Assembly: GCF_030036535.1 (NCBI RefSeq)
Contig: NZ_CP080388.1
Location: forward strand, 558,001 to 622,000
Length of the DNA stretch: 64,000 nucleotides
Direction of reading: 5' to 3'
Source of the DNA: Agrobacterium cucumeris
Lineage (GTDB): Bacteria > Pseudomonadota > Alphaproteobacteria > Rhizobiales > Rhizobiaceae
Below are positions 54,239 through 63,223 of this stretch, piece after piece. The translations under genes were made by a program, and so were the position numbers. The notes under the pieces are model-generated. The model had not been told where the DNA came from. It was given only the letters and a program-made list of their open reading frames with translations, and searched no databases. Each line of letters begins with the position of its first letter. The first letter of the stretch is position 1.

Positions 54239-55702
54239 ATGACGCTCAGCTTCGATCCAGACAGCCTGTCTTTGCCAATTGGCCATTTCATCGGCGACCG
54301 GCTGATCCCGGCTAAAGACGGCATCGACATGCATCGCCCATCGGACGGCATGGGATATGCCGGCTGCCCGAAGGCGGATGCGACGCTGGTGGATGAGGCG
54401 GTGCAAACCGCCAAGGCGGCGCTGAAGCGCAGCAACTGGGGCGGCGTTCGCCCGCGCGAGCGCACCAGGGTCTTGCAGCAGTGGGCCGACCTCATCGAAT
54501 CGGAAGCCGAGACCTTGGCGAAAATCGAGGCACTGTCCTCGACACGGCCGGTGGGCCAGCTGATTGCCGGCGACATCGCCGTTACCGCCGAGCAGATCCG
54601 CTTCTTCGCCGAATTCGCCGACAAGGAAGGCGGCGATCTGGTGCCGACCGACGACACCAGTCTCGGCATGATCATGACCGAGCCCTATGGCGTTGTCGGC
54701 GCGATCACACCCTGGAATTTCCCTGTCTCCATGGCCGGCTGGAAGCTCGGCCCGGCGCTGGCGGCCGGTAATGCCGTGGTGCTGAAACCCTCGGAAATGA
54801 CCCCCTTCTCCAGCATTTTCATGGCGCAGCTGGCGATCAAGGCAGGGCTGCCCGCCGGCCTCATCAATATCGTGCTGGGTGACGGGCCGGTGACCGGCAA
54901 TGCCATCACCGGGCACCCTGATATCTCCAAGGTCAGTTTCACCGGCTCCACCGCTGCGGGTGCCGCCATCATGGCCAATATCGCCCGCACCGGCATCAAG
55001 CCGATGACGCTGGAACTCGGCGGCAAGAGCCCGCAGCTGGTTTTCGCCGATGCCGATATCGAAAAAGCGGCGGCAGCGATTGCCGGCAATATTCTTTCCA
55101 ATGCTGGGCAGGCCTGTGTTGCCGGCTCACGCATCATCGTCGAGGAAGCGGCGGCAGATGCCCTTTCCGCCGCCATCATCGCCCGCATGAAGGCGGTAAA
55201 GCCCGGCCCGACATGGGACGAGACGACACAATATTCGCCGATCATCTCCGAGGTACAGCGCAAGCGTATCGATGGCATCGTGCAGGCGGCCGTTGCCCAT
55301 GGTGGCGAGTGCCTGACGGGTGGCGCGATCATGGACGGCCCCGGTTATTTCTACCAGCCGACGCTGATCGCGAATGTCGACCAGACCTCGCCCGCCGTAA
55401 CCGAGGAAATCTTCGGGCCGGTGCTGACGTTGCAAACCTTCCGCACGGAAGAAGAGGCTCTGGCGCTTTCCGATCATCCGACCTACGGTCTGGCGGCAGG
55501 CCTTTTCAGCCGGGATATTTCGCGCGTCATGCGCCTGTCGCGCGCCATTCAGGCGGGAACGATCTGGGTCAACCGTTATGGCCGTTCACGCGACCACATA
55601 TTGCCAACCGGCGGTTATAAACGCTCCGGCATCGGCAAGGACCTCGGGCGGGAGGCCTATCTCGCCAACCGCAAGAGCAAAAGCGTCCTGATTGGACTGT
55701 AA
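54239..55702 (+). CDS. NAD(P)-dependent aldehyde dehydrogenase
   Basis: A 487-residue aldehyde dehydrogenase with catalytic Cys293 (NAGQACVAGSR), general base Glu259 (LELGGKSP), Asn160 (TPWNFP) and the Rossmann SFTGSTAAG. It resembles the PuuC/betaine aldehyde dehydrogenase-like group and probably oxidises an amino- or hydroxy-aldehyde from the amine pathway. The next gene starts 13 bp after its stop. Confidence 0.9.
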   Translation: MTLSFDPDSLSLPIGHFIGDRLIPAKDGIDMHRPSDGMGYAGCPKADATLVDEAVQTAKAALKRSNWGGVRPRERTRVLQQWADLIESEAETLAKIEALSSTRPVGQLIAGDIAVTAEQIRFFAEFADKEGGDLVPTDDTSLGMIMTEPYGVVGAITPWNFPVSMAGWKLGPALAAGNAVVLKPSEMTPFSSIFMAQLAIKAGLPAGLINIVLGDGPVTGNAITGHPDISKVSFTGSTAAGAAIMANIARTGIKPMTLELGGKSPQLVFADADIEKAAAAIAGNILSNAGQACVAGSRIIVEEAAADALSAAIIARMKAVKPGPTWDETTQYSPIISEVQRKRIDGIVQAAVAHGGECLTGGAIMDGPGYFYQPTLIANVDQTSPAVTEEIFGPVLTLQTFRTEEEALALSDHPTYGLAAGLFSRDISRVMRLSRAIQAGTIWVNRYGRSRDHILPTGGYKRSGIGKDLGREAYLANRKSKSVLIGL

Positions 55703-55715
55703 CAGGGGAAATCTT

Positions 55716-56759
55716 TTGAAAACGCATCGCATCGCACTTATTCCCGGAGACGGCATCGGCAAAAGCGTGACGGACGCCGCATGGCAGGTGCTCAACGCCG
55801 CCGCCAAAACCTCCGGTTTTGCGCTTAAAGGCACGGAGTTCCCCTGGTCCTGTGCGTTCTACAAGGAAACCGGCGCGATGATTCCCAAGGACGGGATCGA
55901 GACCCTGCGCGGTTTCGACGCCATTCTGCTCGGCGCGGTCGGCTGGCCGGCGGAAGTGCCGGACTCGGTCTCGCTGCATGGCCTGCTGCTGCCGATCCGC
56001 AAGGCTTTCGTGCAATATGCCAATATCCGCCCGCACCGGCTTCTGCCCGGCGTGCAGGGACCTTTGAGGGCTGACGGCTTCGATATTCTCTGCATCCGTG
56101 AAAATACCGAGGGTGAGTACTCCGGTGCCGGCGGTCGCGTGCATCAGGGCACCGACGACGAGGTGGCCGTCGAAACCTCGATCTTCACCCGCAAGGGCGT
56201 GGAGCGCATCCTGCGCTTCGGCTTCGAACAGGCGCAGAAACGTCGCGGCAAGCTTGTCTCCGTCACCAAGTCGAACGCCCAGAAATATTCGATGGTGTTC
56301 TGGGACGAGGTGACCCACAAGCTTGCGGCAGAATATCCTGACGTCGAGGTTTCGAGCTATCACATCGACGCCATGGCGGCGCGCATGGTGATGGCCCCGG
56401 AAAGCCTCGATGTCGTGGTCGCCTCCAATCTCTTCGGCGATATTCTGACCGATCTGGGTGCTGCCATTCAGGGCGGCCTCGGTTTTGCCGCCTCCGCCAA
56501 TATCAACCCTGATCGTAACGCGCCGTCCATGTTCGAGCCGGTGCACGGTTCGGCTCCTGACATAGCCCATCTCGGCATTGCCAATCCCATTGCCGCCATC
56601 TGGTCCGGTGCGATGATGCTGGAGCATCTCGGCGAAAAGGCTGCGGCGGCGAAGATCATGACGGCGCTGGAAACGGCGACCGGCCAGGGCGTCGGCACCG
56701 TGCCGGGCAAGGACAAGACGGACGCCATAACGGCTGCGATTCTCGCTGCACTCGACTGA
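55716..56759 (+). CDS. TtuC/LeuB-type NAD-dependent decarboxylating dehydrogenase
   Basis: A 347-residue beta-decarboxylating dehydrogenase. It has IPGDGIGKSV, the arginine-rich substrate set (ANIRPHRLLPGVQGPLR), Tyr in ENTEGEYSG, Lys in KSNAQKYSM and the metal Asp in ASNLFGDILTDLG. Spacing and EFPWSCAFYKETGAMIP match tartrate/D-malate dehydrogenase more than leucine biosynthesis. TTG at 55716 follows AGGGGA. It probably oxidises a hydroxy-dicarboxylate such as tartrate or malate. Confidence 0.85.
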   Translation: MKTHRIALIPGDGIGKSVTDAAWQVLNAAAKTSGFALKGTEFPWSCAFYKETGAMIPKDGIETLRGFDAILLGAVGWPAEVPDSVSLHGLLLPIRKAFVQYANIRPHRLLPGVQGPLRADGFDILCIRENTEGEYSGAGGRVHQGTDDEVAVETSIFTRKGVERILRFGFEQAQKRRGKLVSVTKSNAQKYSMVFWDEVTHKLAAEYPDVEVSSYHIDAMAARMVMAPESLDVVVASNLFGDILTDLGAAIQGGLGFAASANINPDRNAPSMFEPVHGSAPDIAHLGIANPIAAIWSGAMMLEHLGEKAAAAKIMTALETATGQGVGTVPGKDKTDAITAAILAALD

Positions 56760-56771
56760 TTTCGGAGACAG

Positions 56772-58232
56772 ATGATGCATGGATTGAAGGACAAGGACCT
56801 CTTCCGCCAGACAGGTTTGATCGGCGACGTATGGAAGGCTGCGGCATCGGGCAAGGTGGTCGACGTGATTGATCCCGCCACACAGGCGGTGATCGGCACG
56901 GTGCCTGACATGGGCAGCGCGGAAACCCGCGCGGCGATCGAAGCCGCCAACGCCGCTTTCGGGCCATGGAAGAAGAAAACCCATGCGGAGCGCGCAGCGC
57001 TTCTCGAAAAATGGTTCGCACTGATGATCGAACATATCGACGATCTCGGCCTGATCCTCACCACCGAACAGGGCAAGCCTCTTGAAGAGGCGAAGGGAGA
57101 AATCCGTTACGGCGCATCCTTCGTCAAATGGTTTGCGGAAGAAGCCCGGCGCATCAGCGGCGGCACCATTCCCTCGCCGACGCCGGATCGGCGCATCGTG
57201 GTGCTGAAGGAACCGGTCGGTGTCTGCGGCATCATCACGCCGTGGAATTTTCCGAATGCGATGATCACCCGCAAGGTTGCGCCGGCCCTTGCCGCCGGCT
57301 GCACCGTGGTCATCAAGCCATCGGAATTCACGCCCTATTCGGCGCTGGCGCTTGGCGTTCTTGCCGAACGGGCCGGCATTCCCGCAGGCGTCATCAACAT
57401 CGTCACCGGCATGCCGACTGACATCGGCAACGAAATCATGGCCAATGAGACGGTGCGGAAAATTTCCTTCACCGGCTCCACCCGCGTCGGCTCCCTTTTG
57501 ATGCGCGGCGCGGCCGACAGCATTAAGCGACTGTCGCTGGAACTTGGCGGCAACGCGCCCTTCATCGTGTTCGACGATGCCGATCTCGATCTCGCCATCG
57601 AAGGTGCACTCATCTCGAAATTTCGCAATGGCGGCCAGACCTGTGTCTGCGCCAATCGCATTCTGGTTCAGTCGGGCGTCTACGATGCTTTTGCGAAAAA
57701 ACTGGCTGACCGTGTCGATGCCATGCGCGTCGGCCCCGGCACCGAGCCGGGTGTTGCCATCGGCCCGATGATCAACGAACCAGCCATCGCCAAGATCCGC
57801 GCCCATGTCGATGACGCCATCTCCAAGGGTGCGACGATCATCACCAAACCGCATGATCTGCCGGATGGTCCACAATATACCGCCCCCGTCGTCCTGACCG
57901 GCGCGACCACCGCCATGCGGCTGGCAAGCGAAGAGACCTTCGGTCCGGTGGCGCCGCTTTTCCGTTTCGAGACGGAAGAGGAAGCGCTCGCCATCGCCAA
58001 CGGTACGCCCTTCGGCCTTGCCGCCTATTTCTACACCGAGAGCCTCAAACGCGCCTGGCGCGTGGGCGAAGCGCTGGAATTCGGCATGGTCGGCCTCAAT
58101 ACCGGCGCGATCTCCACCGAAGTGGCACCCTTCGGCGGCGTCAAACAATCCGGCCTCGGCCGTGAAGGCGCGCAGGTCGGTATCGAGGAATATCTGGAAA
58201 TCAAGACGTTCCACATCGGCGGGCTCGCCTGA
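56772..58232 (+). CDS. gabD: Succinate-semialdehyde dehydrogenase family
   Basis: A 486-residue GabD-type aldehyde dehydrogenase with catalytic Cys291 (RNGGQTCVCANR, a GabD-specific context), Glu257 (LELGGNAPF) and Asn159. The second Cys at 293 is typical of redox-controlled enzymes. It converts succinate semialdehyde (from 4-aminobutyrate/putrescine) or a similar semialdehyde to the acid. It starts 12 bp after the TtuC-like gene and ends 25 bp before a strong terminator, closing the operon. Confidence 0.9.
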   Translation: MMHGLKDKDLFRQTGLIGDVWKAAASGKVVDVIDPATQAVIGTVPDMGSAETRAAIEAANAAFGPWKKKTHAERAALLEKWFALMIEHIDDLGLILTTEQGKPLEEAKGEIRYGASFVKWFAEEARRISGGTIPSPTPDRRIVVLKEPVGVCGIITPWNFPNAMITRKVAPALAAGCTVVIKPSEFTPYSALALGVLAERAGIPAGVINIVTGMPTDIGNEIMANETVRKISFTGSTRVGSLLMRGAADSIKRLSLELGGNAPFIVFDDADLDLAIEGALISKFRNGGQTCVCANRILVQSGVYDAFAKKLADRVDAMRVGPGTEPGVAIGPMINEPAIAKIRAHVDDAISKGATIITKPHDLPDGPQYTAPVVLTGATTAMRLASEETFGPVAPLFRFETEEEALAIANGTPFGLAAYFYTESLKRAWRVGEALEFGMVGLNTGAISTEVAPFGGVKQSGLGREGAQVGIEEYLEIKTFHIGGLA

Positions 58233-58256
58233 GCCTCCAGTCTTTCTCCCCGCCTC

Positions 58257-58283
58257 AAGGGCCGCTAAGCGGCCCTTCTTTTT
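58257..58283 (+). terminator. Rho-independent terminator, plus strand
   Basis: AAGGGCCGC (58257-58265) pairs with GCGGCCCTT (58269-58277), followed by CTTTTT. It ends the operon that finishes with gabD. Confidence 0.88.
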
Positions 58284-58298
58284 GTGCCGATACCAACA

Positions 58299-58319
58299 AA
58301 AAAGCGGCCCATCGGCCGC
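58299..58319 (-). terminator. Rho-independent terminator, minus strand
   Basis: GCGGCC (58304-58309) and GGCCGC (58314-58319) flank CATC; on the minus strand a run of six T follows. It ends the convergent transcript of the FAD oxidoreductase gene. Confidence 0.75.
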
Positions 58320-58328
58320 CCTCTCCTC

Positions 58329-58403
58329 CGTCATCCTCGGGCTTGACCCGAGGATCCATTCTTCGTGTGGCAGTGGATCCTCGGATCAAGTCCGAGGATG
58401 ACG
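58329..58403. repeat. Inverted pair of 30-bp palindromic elements
   Basis: Copy one at 58329-58358 starts CGTCATCCTCGGGCTTGACC. Copy two at 58374-58403 is its reverse complement with two mismatches (28 of 30 identical). Each is itself a short palindrome. The pair lies between two terminators in a convergent gap, typical of rhizobial REP-like elements. Transcribed as one unit, it would form a long hairpin. Confidence 0.85.
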
Positions 58404-58446
58404 TCGAGTTTAGGGGAATACCCTCTCAGCGCTCTATGACGCCCTC

Positions 58447-59721
58447 TTACTGAAATTTGTCCAGCATCTTGTAATAATAGCCCACCAGCGGCAGGAACCA
58501 CGGTTTGCCGAAATGGCCCGGCACCGCCGGCCAGTCCAGCCCCTTCAGCGGGTTGTTGTCCGGCCGCCCCAGAATGGCGTCGGCCATGATCATGCCAAGA
58601 TGGGTGGAAAGCTGAGCGCCGTGGCCGGAATAGCCCATGGCGTACCAGACGCCGTCATGAAAACCGGCACGCGGATAACGGTCCTTGGTCATATCCACCA
58701 GACCGCCCCAGCAATAATCGATCGGCACATGCGAAAGCTGCGGGAAGATGCGGTGCAGGGCTTCCGTCAGGATCGCGCCGCTCTTGGCATCCGAACGCTG
58801 GTCGGATGTGGCGGAAAAACGCGCACGGCCACCGAAGATCAGCCGATTATCCGGGGCAAGTCGGAAATAATTGCCGATATTCATGGAGTTGACATAGGTG
58901 CGGTTGCCCGGAACAGAGGCCCGAATTTCCGCATCGGTCAGCGGCCGCGTGGCGATGATGAAACTGCCGACAGCGATGATGCGACGACGGAAGTAGCTGA
59001 AGCCGGAGGGCGTGTAAGCACCGGTCGCCACCAGAACATTGTCGGCCGTCACCTTGCCGCGTGCGGTTTCCAGCGTGTGGCTTTTGCCGTTCTGCGCGTG
59101 CTTCGTCACCGCCGCATTTTCGAAGATCACCGCGCCGTGCCGGCTGGCGGCCTCGGCAAGGCCGGCCACATAGCGCCCCATATGCATCATGGCGCTCTTC
59201 TTCGACAGCATGCCGCCATAAAATGGCGAGCCAATTTCCGCCTTGAGATCGGCGACGGACAGAAGCGCCGTGTCGGGATCGACCTCGGCATGCAATGCCT
59301 CGAAATTCTTCGCCAGACCTTCGAAATGCTGCGGCTTGGAGGCAAGTTTCAGCTTGCCCGAGCGGCGAAAATTGCAGTCAATCCCCTCCTCGGCAATCAG
59401 TGCCTCCAGCGTATCGACTGAATCATCCAGCGCCTGGTAAAGGGCGATGGCGCGTTCCTTGCCGAGCTCCGCCTTGGCGGAAAGATAGGAATGGGCAAGA
59501 CCATTATTGAGATGCCCGCCATTGCGACCGGAGGCACCCCAGCCGACCCGTTCACCCTCCAGTACCACCACGCGCGCGCCCGCCCTGGCAAGCTGACGCG
59601 CGGCGCCGAGACCGGTGAAACCGCCGCCAATGACGGCGACATCATAATGACCTTCGACGGGACCTTGCGCCGCCCCTGCAAACAGGGGCGCCGTGTCGTG
59701 CCAATAGGAAACGAACTTCAT
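58447..59721 (-). CDS. FAD-dependent amine oxidoreductase (PuuB-like)
   Basis: A 424-residue D-amino-acid-oxidase-fold flavoprotein. The FAD motif is DVAVIGGGFTGLGAARQLARAGARVVVLE, followed by GWGASGRNGG. The SYWHDTAP start and IDYCWGGLVDMTKDRYPRAGF near the C-terminus are typical of the gamma-glutamylputrescine oxidase group. It oxidises an amine to an aldehyde with release of ammonia, which the neighbouring aldehyde dehydrogenases could use. It is followed upstream by the HAD gene (16 bp gap), so the two are one operon. Confidence 0.87.
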   Translation of the reverse strand: MKFVSYWHDTAPLFAGAAQGPVEGHYDVAVIGGGFTGLGAARQLARAGARVVVLEGERVGWGASGRNGGHLNNGLAHSYLSAKAELGKERAIALYQALDDSVDTLEALIAEEGIDCNFRRSGKLKLASKPQHFEGLAKNFEALHAEVDPDTALLSVADLKAEIGSPFYGGMLSKKSAMMHMGRYVAGLAEAASRHGAVIFENAAVTKHAQNGKSHTLETARGKVTADNVLVATGAYTPSGFSYFRRRIIAVGSFIIATRPLTDAEIRASVPGNRTYVNSMNIGNYFRLAPDNRLIFGGRARFSATSDQRSDAKSGAILTEALHRIFPQLSHVPIDYCWGGLVDMTKDRYPRAGFHDGVWYAMGYSGHGAQLSTHLGMIMADAILGRPDNNPLKGLDWPAVPGHFGKPWFLPLVGYYYKMLDKFQ

Positions 59722-59736
59722 GGTCCCGACCTTTCC

Positions 59737-60405
59737 TTACAATCCAACCACGCCTGCCAGGCCGGAAATATCCGATATCTCGACATAACCGTAATAGGGG
59801 TTGGCCGGCTCGTGGCCGCGGTTGACCCAGACCTTGTTCTTGATACCGAGATCATGGGCCGACATCAGGTCGTAACGGAACGAGGAGGAGACATGCAGCA
59901 TGTCTTCGGGGCCGCAGCCGAGCATGTCGAACATATATTCAAATGGCCTGAAGCGCGGCTTGTAGGCCTGCGCCTGCTCGGCCGTATAGACCGCATGGAA
60001 AGGCGCACCAAGCTTTTCGACATTCGACATGATCTGCGAATTCATGGCGTTGGACAGAATGACGAGCGGAATTTCTTTCGCCACCTTTGCAAGTCCGGCC
60101 GGCACATCGGCATGCGGACCCCAGGTTGGAACACGCTCGTAAACGAAGGTCGCGTCCTCATCCTTGAAAGCAACGGCATTGCGCTTGCAGGTGCGCGAGA
60201 GCGAATTATGAACCACCTGGGCATAGGGCTTCCAGTCACCCATGATCTCATCCAGACGATAAGCCGAAAAATTCTTGATGAACTGCTGCATCTGCGCTTC
60301 GTCCAGACGATCGCCATAGAGATCGCGGGCGGCTTCGGCCATCTGGAAATTGATCAGCGTGCCGTAGCAATCGAAGGAAATGTATTTCGGGCGGAAGATG
60401 GTCAT
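59737..60405 (-). CDS. Type II haloacid dehalogenase-like hydrolase, copy 1
   Basis: A 222-residue HAD hydrolase. The nucleophile is Asp12 (ISFDCYGTLINF), followed by VILSNAMNSQI, Lys in AQAYKPRFRPFEY and the acidic block SSSFRYDLMSAHDLG with NPYYGY. The L-2-haloacid dehalogenase layout is clear, although many members act on other substrates. The ATG at 60405 follows AAGGATG. It is first in an operon with the FAD oxidase, which suggests a role in amine or carboxylate metabolism rather than halogen removal. Confidence 0.85.
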   Translation of the reverse strand: MTIFRPKYISFDCYGTLINFQMAEAARDLYGDRLDEAQMQQFIKNFSAYRLDEIMGDWKPYAQVVHNSLSRTCKRNAVAFKDEDATFVYERVPTWGPHADVPAGLAKVAKEIPLVILSNAMNSQIMSNVEKLGAPFHAVYTAEQAQAYKPRFRPFEYMFDMLGCGPEDMLHVSSSFRYDLMSAHDLGIKNKVWVNRGHEPANPYYGYVEISDISGLAGVVGL

Positions 60406-60728
60406 GTCGTCGTCATCCTTGCTTGGAGATCGGCCGTGCCGGAATGAATTGATCATAGAAAGCCTTTGCCCGGTCGGCGCACCGCAATTGCCATCAGCGG
60501 AAGCAGATTGTTGCGTATGCAGCCGCCAGTTTGGCAGAGAGTTGCGTTGGCATATCTCCCGACCTCGCGTGCGCCCCTGCCCCGGCATCGAAAGCGAATA
60601 ACACGCGGCATAAGATGCGGCGGCGGGTAAAAGCAACAGTGAAACATATCGAACCTTGCCATTCGTCGGGACAATGTTCTTTTACCCCCGGTCTATCAAT
60701 GAATGAGCAGAATAAACGGAGTTGGGCC
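60406..60728. other. Divergent promoter region
   Basis: About 320 bp between the HAD/FAD-oxidase operon (leftward) and the GNAT-aminotransferase operon (rightward). It carries both promoters. No gene, repeat or known operator could be identified in it. Confidence 0.4.
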
Positions 60729-61565
60729 ATGCAAGCCAGCCTGATCGATATCCAGAATTTCGAACCTGAACACCTCGATGCCGCCGTCGAACTTTCCCGC
60801 CAGGCCGGCTGGCCGCACCGCCGGGAAGACTGGGCGCTAGTCCTTTCACTCAGCAAGGGTTTCGTCGCGCTGGAAAATGGCCGCGTTGTCGGCACAGCGA
60901 TGGCAACGCTTCTTGGCGAAACCTGCGCCTCCGTCAATATGGTGATCGTGGATGAGACCATGCGTGGCCGCGGTCTCGGACGCCAGTTGATGAACGCCGC
61001 CCTTGAAGCAGCCGGAAATCGCGAATGCCGCCTGACCGCTACCGCCGATGGCCTGCCGCTTTATGAAAAACTGGGGTTCGTTGCCTGTGGTGAAGTTCGC
61101 CAGCATCAGGGAATTCCGGCAGCCTCGGCCAAGCCCGCCAGTGTGGAGTGGGAGGAAACGATTGCCCCGTCCGAGCTTGCGGCCCTTGATGCGCAGGCCT
61201 TCGGTGCTGATCGTACCGCGCTCTTCACGGAACTTGCCGACAGGGCGCGTTTCGCAATCGTGAAACAACAGGGCGTCATCAAGGGTTTTGCCGGCCTGCG
61301 CGCCTTCGGCCGCGGTGAAGTCATAGGCCCGGTTGTGGCGGAAAATGCTGATATCGCACGAGATCTGCTGGCTTTCATGCTGTCGGAACGCTCCGGCGCA
61401 TTCCTGCGCGTAGACACCACGGTCGATACGGGCCTTGGCCCCTGGCTTGCCGAACAGGGCCTTGCCCATGTCGGCGGCGGCATCGCCATGCGCCGGTCAA
61501 AGGCCGAAATTCCCGCTGACAAAAAACTGAAAACCTTCGCACTGACCAGCCAGGCGCTGGGCTGA
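60729..61565 (+). CDS. Double-domain GNAT acetyltransferase, paralogue
   Basis: A 278-residue protein. The N-terminal GNAT domain has motif A VNMVIVDETMRGRGLGRQLMNAAL and YEKLGF. The C-terminal domain (DAQAFGADRTALFTELADRARFAIVKQQG ... GEVIGPVVAENADIARDLLAFML) is shared with the GNAT protein at 50484-51362. The ATG at 60729 has CGGAG upstream. It is cotranscribed with the aminotransferase (28-bp gap), so it probably acetylates an amine or amino acid of that route. Confidence 0.8.
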   Translation: MQASLIDIQNFEPEHLDAAVELSRQAGWPHRREDWALVLSLSKGFVALENGRVVGTAMATLLGETCASVNMVIVDETMRGRGLGRQLMNAALEAAGNRECRLTATADGLPLYEKLGFVACGEVRQHQGIPAASAKPASVEWEETIAPSELAALDAQAFGADRTALFTELADRARFAIVKQQGVIKGFAGLRAFGRGEVIGPVVAENADIARDLLAFMLSERSGAFLRVDTTVDTGLGPWLAEQGLAHVGGGIAMRRSKAEIPADKKLKTFALTSQALG

Positions 61566-61593
61566 CCTGCTGGGCTTTAATCTGGAGAGACCC

Positions 61594-62967
61594 ATGTTAA
61601 GCAATTCCCTGATCGAACTGGACCGCGCCCATCTGGTGCACCCCGTCTCTTCCTTCCGCGGCCATGAAAAGCTTGGCGTGCGGGTGCTGACATCGGCGAA
61701 AGGCGCCACCGTCACCGATATGACCGGCCACCAGCTGATCGACGGTTTTGCCGGTCTCTGGTGTGTCAACGCCGGTTACGGTCATGACAGCATCGTTGAG
61801 GCGGCGGCAAAACAGATGCGGGAACTGCCCTACGCCACCGCCTATTTCGACATTGGCAGCGAACCGGCCATCCGGCTCGCTTCCGAGCTTGCCGACCGGG
61901 CTCCCGGCGATCTCAACCACGTTTATTTCACGCTTGGCGGTTCCGATGCGGTGGACAGCACCATTCGCTTCATCCGTTATTACTGGCATGCAAAGGGTGA
62001 GCCGCAGCGCGACCAGTTCATCTCCATCGAACAGGGTTATCACGGTTCCACCACGGCCGGTTCGGGCCTCACCGCCCTGCCCGCCTTCCATGCCGGTTTT
62101 GGCGTGCCTTACGACTGGCAGCATAAAATCCCGTCGCATTATGCCTACCGTAACCCGGTTGGAAACGACCCGGCCGCCATCATCGCCTCCTCGCTGCAAA
62201 TCCTGAAAGACAAGATCGAAGCCATAGGCCCGGACCGGGTCGCGGCGTTTTATGCCGAACCGATCCAGGGCTCGGGCGGCGTTCTCGTGCCGCCGCCGGG
62301 CTGGATCAAGGCGATGCGCGACCTCTGCCGCTCCTATGGCATCCTTTTCGTCGCCGACGAAGTAATTACCGGCTTTGGCCGCACCGGCCCGCTATTTGCC
62401 TGCGCCGACGAGGACATCGTGCCGGACTTCATCACCGCCGCAAAGGGCCTGACGTCAGGCTATGTGCCGATGGGCGCCGTCTTCATGGCCGATCATGTTT
62501 ATGATACAATTGCCGACTTCGCAGGCGAAGCGGCCGTGGGGCATGGATACACCTATTCCGCCCACCCCGTCAGTGCCGCCGTTGGTCTGGAAGTGCTGAA
62601 GCTTTACGAAGGCGGACTGCTGGAGAATGGCCGCCGCGCCGGTCATCGACTGATGGCAGGACTGGAGGGCTTGAGAAGCCACCCGCTGGTGGGCGATGTC
62701 CGCGGCCGCGGCATGCTTGCGGCGATCGAGCTTGTGACCGACAAGGAAAAGAAAACGCCGCTTCCGGCAGCCGCCACGCCGGCCCGCAAGGTCTTCGACC
62801 GCGCATGGGAAAACGGCCTCATCGTCAGGGCCTTTGCGAATGGCATCCTCGGTTATGCACCGCCGCTCTGCTGCACCGATGGCGAAATCGACGCCATCAT
62901 CGAGCGGACGCTGAAAACCCTCGACCAGACGCTAGAGGACCCGGCCGTGCGGGCGGCAATGGCCTGA
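61594..62967 (+). CDS. Class III omega-aminotransferase (SpuC-like)
   Basis: A 457-residue PLP enzyme with PLP Lys284 (TAAKGLTSGY), Asp255 (VADEVITGFGRTG), GSDAVDSTIRFIRYYWHAKG and EQGYHGSTTAGSGLT. The sequence and length fit the putrescine/beta-alanine-pyruvate transaminase group. It moves the terminal amino group of a diamine or omega-amino acid to pyruvate or 2-oxoglutarate, giving a semialdehyde for GabD or the other aldehyde dehydrogenase. Confidence 0.9.
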   Translation: MLSNSLIELDRAHLVHPVSSFRGHEKLGVRVLTSAKGATVTDMTGHQLIDGFAGLWCVNAGYGHDSIVEAAAKQMRELPYATAYFDIGSEPAIRLASELADRAPGDLNHVYFTLGGSDAVDSTIRFIRYYWHAKGEPQRDQFISIEQGYHGSTTAGSGLTALPAFHAGFGVPYDWQHKIPSHYAYRNPVGNDPAAIIASSLQILKDKIEAIGPDRVAAFYAEPIQGSGGVLVPPPGWIKAMRDLCRSYGILFVADEVITGFGRTGPLFACADEDIVPDFITAAKGLTSGYVPMGAVFMADHVYDTIADFAGEAAVGHGYTYSAHPVSAAVGLEVLKLYEGGLLENGRRAGHRLMAGLEGLRSHPLVGDVRGRGMLAAIELVTDKEKKTPLPAAATPARKVFDRAWENGLIVRAFANGILGYAPPLCCTDGEIDAIIERTLKTLDQTLEDPAVRAAMA

Positions 62968-63223
62968 GGCGTAACCCGGCTGTATCGCGACACCTTCTCT
63001 AAATGTCGCAACACACCGCATATTCGCAATATTCTGCCGAAGAGCCGATCCATTTCGGCGAATCCGGCGTGCTGGAAGTGCCAAACTATCCTTAGAAAAA
63101 GCACAAAGCGCCATGAAAACCGGCGTTTTCAAAAATAGGAACGGGACAAGGATCTCGTCCGGGAACAAAATAAAATGCCGCAACCTCCCCCAAGAGGACG
63201 AGGCGGCAGAGCGGAGACCGACA

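Noticed and set aside
55569..58334. A 921-codon open frame on the minus strand
   Set aside because: It lies antisense to three well-recognised enzymes (aldehyde dehydrogenase, TtuC-like, GabD). Its translation is Arg/His/Asp-rich with no domain, as expected from mirrored high-GC codon usage.
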